This document shows positions 17,992-25,297 of a stretch of DNA of 64,000 nucleotides, in pieces (position 1 is the stretch's first letter; every line of letters starts with the position of its first letter). The DNA comes from Terriglobia bacterium (GTDB taxonomy: Bacteria > Acidobacteriota > Terriglobia > Versatilivoradales > Versatilivoraceae). The notes beneath the pieces were generated by a model. That model was not told where the DNA came from, searched no databases, and worked only from the letters and a program-made list of their open reading frames with translations. Both the position numbers and the translations under genes were made by a program. The stretch is taken from assembly GCA_951813285.1 (NCBI GenBank), contig OX638355.1, positions 70,001-134,000 of the forward strand, given 5' to 3'.

Positions 17992-19563
17992 GTGACGCTC
18001 AAGCAGCCGTGGACCCTCGGTACGGCCCTGCTCTTTCTGGCCTCCAGCCTGTTTCCAGCGTGTTCCCCAACGCCCGGCACCGCCCCCGAAGAGGCGCCGG
18101 CCCTGGGCAACCGGCGGCAACTCTTCCTCAACGACACCCTCACCCAATCGATGACCGGGCTTTCCCGCGTTTTGCATCAACCGGAAAAGGTCTCCGGCAA
18201 CCCCCTGCTGTCTCGAATTCCCAAGGAGAGCACCGCCTGGGATGCCGGCATGTTCATCGGGTTTTCCAGCGTCCTCTACGACCAGCGGGAGGGCCTGTTC
18301 AAGATCTGGTACAGCCTGCATCCCGGAGAGGGAGGGGACGAACTGGCCCGGCTCTGCTACGCCACCAGCCGGGACGGTATCCACTGGCAGAAGCCCCCGC
18401 TGGGAAGGGTGGAATCGGGCGGCAGCAAGGACAACAACATCGTGATGCCCCACAGTGGGGTGACGAGCGGGGTTTTCCTCGACGAAAGGGAGCCCGATCC
18501 CGACCGGCGGTACAAGATGCTGCACATGTGGCAGGGATACAAGGTCTACGCCTCTCACTCGGCCGACGGCTTGAACTGGACCCCCTACAGCCAGGGGAAT
18601 CCGGTGCTGTTCGTTCCACCCGGCCACGACAGCCACATGGTGTCCTATTGGGACGGGCTGCTCGGCAAGTACGTGGCCATCGTGCGGGACCGCACCGGAC
18701 GCATCGCGGAGGTGCGGCCCCGCCTGGCCACCGACCCGGAGGCGGTCGAGACCTGGCGGCAGCTTTGGGACCCGCGGCGCGAGCGCCATCCCCGCAATCA
18801 CAGCCTGCGTCGAGTGGGCCAGGCGCTCAGCCGGGATTTCATCCACTGGACCGACTACCGCCCCATCCTGGGAGCGGACGCCCAAGACCCCCTCAATCGG
18901 GACCAGTTCTACAACATGGAGGTCCTGGCCTACGACGGCCTGCGCCTGGGCCTGATGACGGTCTTCAGCTACGACCCCGAGTATTGCCGGGGAGCGGTGC
19001 AGCTCACCTACAGCCTGGACGGCAGGCACTGGCTGCGGCCCGGCGACCGCCAGGTGTTCCTGCCGCTCTCCCAAAGGCCGGGAGACTTCGACTGGGGCAG
19101 CATCTATCCCCTGCAGGCGCCGCTGCTGGTGGGAGACGAGATCTGGATCTACTACACCGGCTTCGGGGTGGACCACAACCACAGGCTCCCGACCGGAGTG
19201 TCTCGCGTGGCCAACGGCATCGGTCTGGCCAAGCTCAGGATGGACGGATTCATGTCACTCCAAGCCGGAACGACCGAGGGAAGCCTCACTACCAAGCCTT
19301 TCACCTTCGAAGGGAAACGCCTGACCATCAACGCCGCCGCCCCTCGAGGACGGGTCCAGGTGGAGATCCTCGGCAGCAACGGCCTTCCCCTGAAGGGCTA
19401 CGGCAAGGCCGATTGCCTGATGGAGCGCTTCGATCGGACCCGCCAGGTGGTGCATTGGAACGGACGTGAAAGCCTCGGGCGCCTGCAGGGACAGGTCATT
19501 CGATTGAGGTTCACCCTGCAGCAGGCCCGGCTCTATTCGTTTGGGTTCGGCCCGGCCGAATGA
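17992..19563 (+). CDS. Exported glycosidase-like protein, GH43/GH32-type five-bladed propeller
   Basis: 523 residues from GTG 17992. The signal peptide ends SSLFPACSP (Cys24, lipobox-like). Repeated beta-propeller blades of the GH43/GH32/GH62 type can be seen, with motifs such as FKIWYSLHPG, LCYATSRDGIHWQKP, YKVYASHSADGLNWTP and EIWIYYTGFGVDHNH. A C-terminal beta-sandwich-like segment (residues about 435-520) follows. Catalytic acids could not be assigned securely, so activity on a plant or algal glycan is inferred. It probably forms an operon with the PepSY-like gene and the ThuA lipoprotein. Confidence 0.7.
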   Translation: MTLKQPWTLGTALLFLASSLFPACSPTPGTAPEEAPALGNRRQLFLNDTLTQSMTGLSRVLHQPEKVSGNPLLSRIPKESTAWDAGMFIGFSSVLYDQREGLFKIWYSLHPGEGGDELARLCYATSRDGIHWQKPPLGRVESGGSKDNNIVMPHSGVTSGVFLDEREPDPDRRYKMLHMWQGYKVYASHSADGLNWTPYSQGNPVLFVPPGHDSHMVSYWDGLLGKYVAIVRDRTGRIAEVRPRLATDPEAVETWRQLWDPRRERHPRNHSLRRVGQALSRDFIHWTDYRPILGADAQDPLNRDQFYNMEVLAYDGLRLGLMTVFSYDPEYCRGAVQLTYSLDGRHWLRPGDRQVFLPLSQRPGDFDWGSIYPLQAPLLVGDEIWIYYTGFGVDHNHRLPTGVSRVANGIGLAKLRMDGFMSLQAGTTEGSLTTKPFTFEGKRLTINAAAPRGRVQVEILGSNGLPLKGYGKADCLMERFDRTRQVVHWNGRESLGRLQGQVIRLRFTLQQARLYSFGFGPAE

Positions 19564-19899
19564 GAGCCATGGCGTCGGGTCCGGTCGATCCGGGTGGAGA
19601 AGATCGCCGAGGCTGTGCCAGGATTCGTGCGGGCGGGACGCCCGCGCTCCCGGGGGGGCTTCCTCCCATGACGTCGTCGCACCAACGTCACAAAATTGCT
19701 GCAGCATTCGGGTGCCGCTCGTCATTGAAGGAGCTCCATCCGCATTCGTGCTTATTCGTGTTCATTCGTGGTTCGTCCTTATTGGCGGTCGACTGTTCCT
19801 CCTCTGCATGATCCCCGGAGCGGGGGGCGGACCGGCCTGAAATACGGGGGCCAACCAAGGCAGGTCATTCCTCGGGGGTCGAAAACAAGCGGAGCGATC
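19564..19899 (-). repeat. Intergenic region with repeat family A, copy A1 (19621-19784)
   Basis: No gene is seen. Positions 19621-19784 are, on the minus strand, a composite repeat with these blocks in order: CCACGAATGAACACGAA units, GGAGCTCCTTCAATGACGAG, GTGACGTTGG, GTCATGGGAG, and a GC-rich inverted module (GGAGCGCGGG..TCCCGCCCGC). The same blocks recur in the same order at 23378-23515 on the opposite strand, with roughly 85-90% identity by eye, and more weakly at 56841-56955. Confidence 0.85.
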
Positions 19900-21123
19900 A
19901 TGTTTCGGTTAATTCCCGAATCCGTGGAAAGCGTGGTTCTTACTGCGCTGTTCGCGGTCCTGTGCGCCGCTGGTGCAGGCTGCGGCCCTCGGGCCGAGGA
20001 CCATCGGGTCCGCGTCGAGATCGAGGGGGAGGTGGAAATCGTTCCTCCTGGAAGCGGGCAGGGGCGGGGGATGCTGGGAATCGTCCGGCACCCCGACGGG
20101 ACGATCTTTGTCAATACCCAGACCCGCGGCTTGGTCAGGAGTACCGACAACGGCCGGACCTGGGAGGCGATCGAGGCGGAGAATGCCTTCGCTCTGGGAG
20201 TCACCCGAGACGGCCGGCTGTGGCTGGCCGGTCAGACGGCTCAGGATGCGGTTTCGGTTTCCTGGTCGGGGGACCGGGGCCGGAGCTGGACGGCCGCCCC
20301 GGTGGACGGTGCCGCTCTGGCCCCGTCTTCAAAGCAGCCCTACAACTGGGTGGGAGACGACTACAACACCTTCCTGGAAAGTCCCGACGGCACCTTGACG
20401 CTGGGCGTGGGCGCCCGCTATCTGCCCTGGTACTATCGGGACCCCGACCTCATGCAGGATGGCCTGGTCCGGCCTGACGCGGACATCGGCGGCCTGTTTC
20501 TGATTCGCAGCACCGACGGCGGGGCCAGTTGGGGAGACCCGACCCTGATGCATCCCTTCGTCTGTGAAGTCGGTCTGGCAGCCGACCCCTTCGACCCCGA
20601 CCATCTGCTGGCCATGACCCGCATCCAGCGGCCGCTGCTGGCCGGAGAGGATCGAAAAAGCACACTGGAGAAAACGGGATGTCCTGCCGAGGTGCCTTCC
20701 CCTGAGCCCTCCATCTACAAGAACGGCCTCCTTCTGGAGTCCCACGACCGCGGCCGCACCTTCCAGGAGGTGCCCGGCAGCCTCACCGGCTACTACGAGC
20801 ACCGGGGGACCATTCTTTGGACCGGCAACAACGTGGTGGTGGTGACCCACCAGGCCGGCAACTGGAGTCCGCGTTACGGGGCACTATTCGCACGGATCAG
20901 CCTGGACGGAGGGAAGACCTGGGCGGACCGGACCCCGTCAGGGACGTCGCAGATGAATCAATCCACTCGCTTCGAGCTGGTTCCCAAGCCTCCCGGACAC
21001 TCCTTTACCGCCCCCACCCTGGAACTGTCCCGGGACCGGTTCCTGACCCCCTATCTCCACGGGAGCATCGCTGCCGGCACGGCAACCGTCACCGGCGTCT
21101 TCTGGCGTCTCGAGCGGCAATAG
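19900..21123 (+). CDS. BNR/sialidase-like propeller lipoprotein
   Basis: 407 residues. The start was set at ATG 19900 (MFRLIPESVESVV), giving a signal peptide with lipobox AGAGC (Cys28). The mature protein has repeated Asp-box motifs: STDNGRTWE, SGDRGRSWT, STDGGASWG, SHDRGRTFQ and SLDGGKTWA. These mark a BNR beta-propeller. The YRIP Arg motif of true sialidases is absent, so catalytic activity is doubtful and the protein may be a binding or lyase-like propeller. It sits in a run of exported glycan enzymes with GH109 and GH33 downstream. Confidence 0.8.
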   Translation: MFRLIPESVESVVLTALFAVLCAAGAGCGPRAEDHRVRVEIEGEVEIVPPGSGQGRGMLGIVRHPDGTIFVNTQTRGLVRSTDNGRTWEAIEAENAFALGVTRDGRLWLAGQTAQDAVSVSWSGDRGRSWTAAPVDGAALAPSSKQPYNWVGDDYNTFLESPDGTLTLGVGARYLPWYYRDPDLMQDGLVRPDADIGGLFLIRSTDGGASWGDPTLMHPFVCEVGLAADPFDPDHLLAMTRIQRPLLAGEDRKSTLEKTGCPAEVPSPEPSIYKNGLLLESHDRGRTFQEVPGSLTGYYEHRGTILWTGNNVVVVTHQAGNWSPRYGALFARISLDGGKTWADRTPSGTSQMNQSTRFELVPKPPGHSFTAPTLELSRDRFLTPYLHGSIAAGTATVTGVFWRLERQ

Positions 21124-21160
21124 GGGGAAAGCGGGGGACGTTTTCCAATAAGTCGAGCTT

Positions 21161-21583
21161 TCATCCTTTCCACAAGCGATCTCTTATGGCATTCGGGGTG
21201 AGGATCGGAACCGAAAACACCGATGCCAGGGCAAGCAGATCGCCGTCGCCGGTCACCAAGGCATCGGCTTGCCCCGCCAGCGCAAGTTCGAGGAAAGGCC
21301 TGTCGGAAGGATCGCGGCATTCCGGCACGGCCGGAGGCTTCGACACGATGACCGTCTCGCACCAGGGCAAATAATCCGACAGCAGGTCTCCTCGCTCGTT
21401 GCCGGTCAGGCAGAACTTCGGATAGTGCAGAACTCGGAGCAGTTCCACCGTCGTATCACGGCTTGCCAGTGGGAGTATGGCTTCCGACTGCCAGGCATGG
21501 CGCAACCAGGACAACGATCCGGCGGGGAACAGCAGGGCCGACAGCAGCACATTGGTGTCGAGCACCAGGCGCAGCCCGGTCAT
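21161..21583 (-). CDS. PIN-domain toxin, COG1569 type
   Basis: 140 residues from ATG 21583, which overlaps the antitoxin stop by 4 bp; an in-frame ATG at 21601 is less likely. The PIN acids are visible in RLVLDTNVLLSALLF, TTVELLRVLHYPKF, CRDPSDRPFLELALAG and ALVTGDGDLLAL. This is the 'putative toxin component, PIN family' subgroup, a predicted Mg-dependent ribonuclease. The module (AbrB-like antitoxin first, PIN second) lies between the BNR lipoprotein gene and GH109, inside the segment bracketed by inverted family A repeats. Confidence 0.85.
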   Translation of the reverse strand: MTGLRLVLDTNVLLSALLFPAGSLSWLRHAWQSEAILPLASRDTTVELLRVLHYPKFCLTGNERGDLLSDYLPWCETVIVSKPPAVPECRDPSDRPFLELALAGQADALVTGDGDLLALASVFSVPILTPNAIRDRLWKG

Positions 21584-21804
21584 GGCGCCCGACGAGCCCA
21601 TGCCACGGCCTCGGCCACATCGACCTCGGACATGCCGAGTTCAGCCAACTTGGCGCGCACTGCATCGGCACGGTTCAGCCGCACGGGCGTCAGCACGATG
21701 CGGCCATTCTCCTTGGTTACATCGAAATACTCGGAGCCTTGGAAGTCGGCGACCACGGCTTTGGGCAGGGTCAACTGGTTCTTGGACGTCAGCTTGGCAA
21801 GCAT
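21580..21804 (-). CDS. SpoVT/AbrB-like antitoxin
   Basis: 74 residues from ATG 21804. The N-terminal MLAKLTSKNQLTLPKAVVADF is a swapped-hairpin AbrB DNA-binding domain (TSKNQ.TLPK). The C-terminal part (RLNRADAVRAKLAELGMSEVDVAEAVAWARR) is a helical toxin-binding tail. It partners the PIN toxin through a 4-bp overlap. A longer in-frame extension up to 22185 runs into GH109 sequence on the same strand and is not supported. Confidence 0.85.
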   Translation of the reverse strand: MLAKLTSKNQLTLPKAVVADFQGSEYFDVTKENGRIVLTPVRLNRADAVRAKLAELGMSEVDVAEAVAWARRAP

Positions 21805-21841
21805 GGTACACGCTTCGCAGTGAGGGTAAGGAAACAAGGAC

Positions 21842-21870
21842 AGGATACTTCCTTTCAACGGCAATTGCAA
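21842..21870 (-). promoter_or_regulatory. Candidate sigma70-type promoter of the AbrB/PIN module
   Basis: On the minus strand TTGCAA (21865-21870) and TATCCT (21842-21847) are separated by 17 bp, 37 nt before the antitoxin ATG. Both boxes match the consensus at four of six positions. It lies between the GH109 stop and the antitoxin start, so it would uncouple the module from GH109. Confidence 0.35.
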
Positions 21871-21932
21871 TATGGTGAGTCTTGTCTTTCCAAGAAACCA
21901 GGGGAGGCGGAGGGGTGCCTGGCTCTGCCCCC

Positions 21933-23264
21933 TCAGGCGGTGACGATGCCCAGGGGCTGTCTCTTCTTCCAGGCGCCGCGGGTGAAATCGGGAAAATGGA
22001 CCGGTTGGTTCCGGCTGGCGATGGAGCGCTCGCTCAGGGGGGATACGGCGCTCCAGGCCGCGGCGTCGTACACGTCCATGTCGAGCGGCGTGCCCCGGCG
22101 CAGGCACTGGATCAGACGGTAGTCCTCGATATAGTCCATGCCTCCGTGGCCGGCTCCGCTGGACTGTTCTTGCATAGCCTTCCACAAGGGGTGCTCAAAC
22201 TCCGGGCCATAGTTGGAAAGCGGTTCCCACTGGTGCTCCGGGGAGCGTCCCTCGATGTAGATCTTCTCCTCGGGATACTTTCGGACCAGGCCCCGGGTCC
22301 CCTGCACGTTGATATCCCGGCTGTAGGGCCGGGGGGAATCGGTATCGTGTTGCACCACGATGGTCTGTCCCCCGACAGTCTGGATCAGGGTGGTGACCAC
22401 GTCCCCAAGCGCATACTGTTTTCGGGCCTCCGGGCTCCCCGGGCCGAACTTCTTTTCCGCAAACAGATTGAGTCCCCGTGAGGGGCTGCTCATGGAAACC
22501 AGGCGAGCGAACTGGTTGCCGCGGTTGATGTTCATGCACTGAGCCACCGGCCCCAGCCCATGAGTCGGATAGAGGTCCCCGTTACGCGTCACCGAATGGG
22601 CCAGCCGCCACAGGCCCTCCCCTTCGTCGCTGAACTTGATGTCGCGCAGGTCGTGCAGATAACCGCACTCGGCGTGGAGCAACTCTCCCAGCAGTCCCTG
22701 GCGAACCATGTTCAGGATCATCAGCTCCGCCCGATCGTAGCAGCAGTTCTCCATCATGACGCAGTGCCTGCCGGTACTCTCCGAGGTCTCCACCAGCTGC
22801 CAACACTCCTCCAGCGTGACCGCCGCCGGCACTTCGGTGGCGGCATGCTTGCCGTTCTTCATGGCGGCAACACAGACCGGGACATGCCAGCGCCAGGGTG
22901 TTGCGGTGTAGACCAGGTCCAGGTCTTCCTCGGCGCACAAACGCTCGAAATCGCGCTCGCCGCCGGTATAGAGCCTGGGCGCCGGCTGCCCGGCCTGCTG
23001 CACCAGGGCGGCGGCCCGCCTGGCGTGCTCTTCCCGGAGGTCGCAGATGGCCGTGATTGAGGCACTCTCGATGCGGACCAGGTTCCGGATATGCCCGGTC
23101 CCCATGCCGCCCACGCCCACGAATCCCACCCGGACCCTATCCATGGAGGGTTGGTGGGCTATGGCCCGATGTCCGGCTGCCAGGCCAAGTCCGGCGACCG
23201 CGCCGGATTTCACGAAGTCTCGCCGGTTGACGATTGCGCCGAGGGACTGGTTTTCCATGCTCAT
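21933..23264 (-). CDS. GH109-family glycosidase (Gfo/Idh/MocA fold), Tat-exported
   Basis: 443 residues from ATG 23264. A twin-arginine signal (NRRDFVKSGAVAGLGLAAG) precedes a Rossmann domain (VGFVGVGGMGTG, 47-57). GH109 alpha-N-acetylgalactosaminidases keep NAD bound and work by transient oxidation and elimination. The key residues are all found: Glu144 in KHAATEVPAA, Tyr176 in MENCCYDR, and Tyr232/His235 in NGDLYPTHGLGPV, with spacing close to the characterised family enzyme (Glu149, Tyr179, Tyr225, His228, from memory). It likely releases terminal GalNAc from mucin-like or other glycans in the periplasm. Length fits the family. It faces the sialidase gene divergently across a repeat-filled spacer. 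Confidence 0.88.
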   Translation of the reverse strand: MSMENQSLGAIVNRRDFVKSGAVAGLGLAAGHRAIAHQPSMDRVRVGFVGVGGMGTGHIRNLVRIESASITAICDLREEHARRAAALVQQAGQPAPRLYTGGERDFERLCAEEDLDLVYTATPWRWHVPVCVAAMKNGKHAATEVPAAVTLEECWQLVETSESTGRHCVMMENCCYDRAELMILNMVRQGLLGELLHAECGYLHDLRDIKFSDEGEGLWRLAHSVTRNGDLYPTHGLGPVAQCMNINRGNQFARLVSMSSPSRGLNLFAEKKFGPGSPEARKQYALGDVVTTLIQTVGGQTIVVQHDTDSPRPYSRDINVQGTRGLVRKYPEEKIYIEGRSPEHQWEPLSNYGPEFEHPLWKAMQEQSSGAGHGGMDYIEDYRLIQCLRRGTPLDMDVYDAAAWSAVSPLSERSIASRNQPVHFPDFTRGAWKKRQPLGIVTA

Positions 23265-23629
23265 GGGGTTTCCTTTCCTGCAGGCAGAGTTCTGGTCCCT
23301 GCCTTTCCTGGGAGGTAGCTGTTTACAGGTTTCAATTATATGCCAGCCGCGAGGTTTGACTGCTGATCGTTCATGAAAACGAACCACGAATGGACACGAA
23401 TAGGCACGAATACGGATGGAGCTCCTTCAATGACGAGCGGTGCCCGAATGCTTCTGCAATATTGTGACGTTGGTATCGCGGCGTCATGGGAGAATGCCCA
23501 CCCGGGAGCGCGGCGCAAACGAACTGGCTGGATGGTCGCCTTAAATCCCGATTTGACAATGCCTTAGTGGCCTTCGTTGTCCTTCGTGTCACTTCGTCGA
23601 TCACTCTTTTTTTCGTTTGTTTCAAAAAA
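23265..23629 (+). repeat. Repeat family A copy A2 (23378-23515) plus partial family B (23555-23629)
   Basis: This is gene-free spacer upstream of GH109. 23378-23515 is a forward copy of family A, inverted relative to copy A1 at 19621-19784. Its GC-rich terminal module is truncated after GGAGCGCGGC. From 23555 a partial family B tail follows (CCTTAGTGGCC, CCTTCGTGTC, then a T-rich end), immediately in front of a full family B copy. Confidence 0.85.
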
Positions 23630-23800
23630 GTCCGGCCCCCGCCCTGCCGGACGGATCATTCGGGCGTGAAACAATCAGAAGTCGACCATCCCTTCGCGAC
23701 CTTGGCATCCCGTCGCGGTTAACCTCAACGCCTTAGTGGCCCTTCGTCGTTCTTCGTGGCCCTTCGTGGATTCCTCTTTTTTCTTTTTTTCTTTTGTTTC
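23630..23800 (+). repeat. Repeat family B, copy B1
   Basis: A full copy of an approximately 165-bp repeat. Its ordered blocks are GTCCGGCCCCCGCCC, GGATCATTCG, GTGAAACAATCAGAA, TCGACCATCCCTTCGCGAC, CGCCTTAGTGGCCCTTCG and CTTCGTGGATTCC, ending in a poly-T/C tract and TTTGTTTCA. The same blocks recur at 33994-34158 (same orientation) and 30768-30900 (inverted). It is not coding. The remaining 147 bp up to the sialidase ATG show nothing recognisable. Confidence 0.85.
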
Positions 23801-23947
23801 AATGAAGCCTACCGACATTAAGCCTACAGACCTTCGCCAGTCCGGCCAAAACGTTGTATCCTTGCCGGAAATCAATCCATCAGGACAGGATCGGCTCGCC
23901 ATCGATGGCCGGCCGACGAAAAGGCAGGCAAAAAAGGAAAGGTCGAC

Positions 23948-25075
23948 ATGAACGGTTACCAGGCACTGCTATTGCTGTCTCTCTGGCCCCTCCTGCAGGG
24001 ATGCGGGGCCAAGCAGGAGATCACCCACGTGGATGTTTTCACCTCGGGGCAGGACGGCTATCACACCTACCGCATTCCCGCTATCGAGACCGCCCCGGAC
24101 GGATCGCTGCTGGTGTTCACGGAAGCTCGCAAGTACAACCGCCACGATCCCGGGACGCACGGCAACGACATCGACCTGGTCTGCAAGCGGAGCACGGACG
24201 GGGGCAAGAACTGGTCGGAGATGATAGTGCTGGACGACCCCGGGGAGCGCTGGGCCTCCTGCAACCCGGTCACCCTGGTGGATCGGGCTACCAAGCGGGT
24301 GTGGCTGTTCCACAACCGCACCAAGCCGGACCGCAGCAGTTCCAGCGCCAGGGTCGGGACCGACGACTCCCAGGCCTGGGCGCGCTACAGCCAGGACAAC
24401 GGGGTCACCTGGTCGGAGCCCATGGACCTTACCGCAATCGCCCGCGACGTCGAGCTCTGGGGAAGCACTTTCTTCGGTCCGGGTGGCGCCGTTCAGAACT
24501 CCAAGGGGCGCCTGATCGTTCCGGTCTCCCAGACAACCGGAAAGGGCGACGGCGACGAAAGGACCACTCCCACCGCCTGGACGGCGTTCACCATTTACAG
24601 CGACGACCACGGCGAGACCTGGACTCGGGGCCAGTTGGCCTCCTCTGCCAGCAGCGAGAACCAACTGGTCGAGTTGGCAGACGGCAGCCTCCTGATGGAC
24701 GCCCGCCAGGACGAGGGTTCGACCCGGTGGATCTTCCTCAGCAGCGACGGCGGCGAAACCTGGTCTCCCCCCAAGACCGGGCAGGTGGTGCCGCCCATCG
24801 CCTCCGCCATCGAGCGTTACTCCCTGGCGTCGTCCGCTGACGACCGAAACCGGATCCTCTGGACCGGGCCCAAGGGCCCCGGGCGGCAGACCCTGGTTCT
24901 GCGCCTCAGCTATGACGAAGGAGAGACCTTCACAAACGAACGGATCATTTCGGAAGAGAAGGCGGCCTATTCCGACCTCACCCTGCTGGCTGACCGGAGC
25001 ATCGGAGTCATCTGGGAGCGCGGCGGTTACGCTTTCCTGACCTTCTCGCGCTTCGACCTGGGATTTGCCGAGTAG
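23948..25075 (+). CDS. GH33 exo-alpha-sialidase lipoprotein
   Basis: 375 residues from ATG 23948. The short signal ends LLQGC (Cys19), so it is probably a lipoprotein. YRIPAI (Arg42) supplies the first Arg of the sialidase triad. Five Asp-boxes follow: STDGGKNWS, SQDNGVTWS, SDDHGETWT, SSDGGETWS and SYDEGETFT. A conserved ENQLVELADGSLLMDARQ strand carries the Glu/Arg region, and IERYSL resembles the Tyr nucleophile segment. These indicate hydrolysis of terminal sialic acid (or a related nonulosonate or deoxy sugar acid) outside the cell. It is paired with GH109 across the repeat region, consistent with sialylated, GalNAc-containing glycans as substrate. Confidence 0.88.
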   Translation: MNGYQALLLLSLWPLLQGCGAKQEITHVDVFTSGQDGYHTYRIPAIETAPDGSLLVFTEARKYNRHDPGTHGNDIDLVCKRSTDGGKNWSEMIVLDDPGERWASCNPVTLVDRATKRVWLFHNRTKPDRSSSSARVGTDDSQAWARYSQDNGVTWSEPMDLTAIARDVELWGSTFFGPGGAVQNSKGRLIVPVSQTTGKGDGDERTTPTAWTAFTIYSDDHGETWTRGQLASSASSENQLVELADGSLLMDARQDEGSTRWIFLSSDGGETWSPPKTGQVVPPIASAIERYSLASSADDRNRILWTGPKGPGRQTLVLRLSYDEGETFTNERIISEEKAAYSDLTLLADRSIGVIWERGGYAFLTFSRFDLGFAE

Positions 25076-25129
25076 GCGCGCCCCTTGTGGACGCCCAACG
25101 CGGGGATGACCGGGCGAACGGGAACAACC

Positions 25130-25150
25130 GGGCAACCACAGGGGTTGCCC
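25130..25150. repeat. Repeat family C hairpin, copy 1
   Basis: GGGCAACC-ACAGG-GGTTGCCC forms a short perfect stem between the sialidase stop and the sugar-dehydrogenase start. A second copy with the same arms lies at 43702-43721, so this is a dispersed element rather than a gene-specific terminator. No T-tract follows. Confidence 0.6.
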
Positions 25151-25297
25151 CTGCGGTTCGGGAGTTCAGCGTACGATGGCCGGTTCCCCGCCGCGGCGTC
25201 CTTGCCCCGTCCGTGTAGGGAGGTTAGAATCTTCCCGTTGGTTGGATTGGATTCGGAGAAGAAGCGGTCGAACCTGAAATCGAAAATCGAGGGTCTC

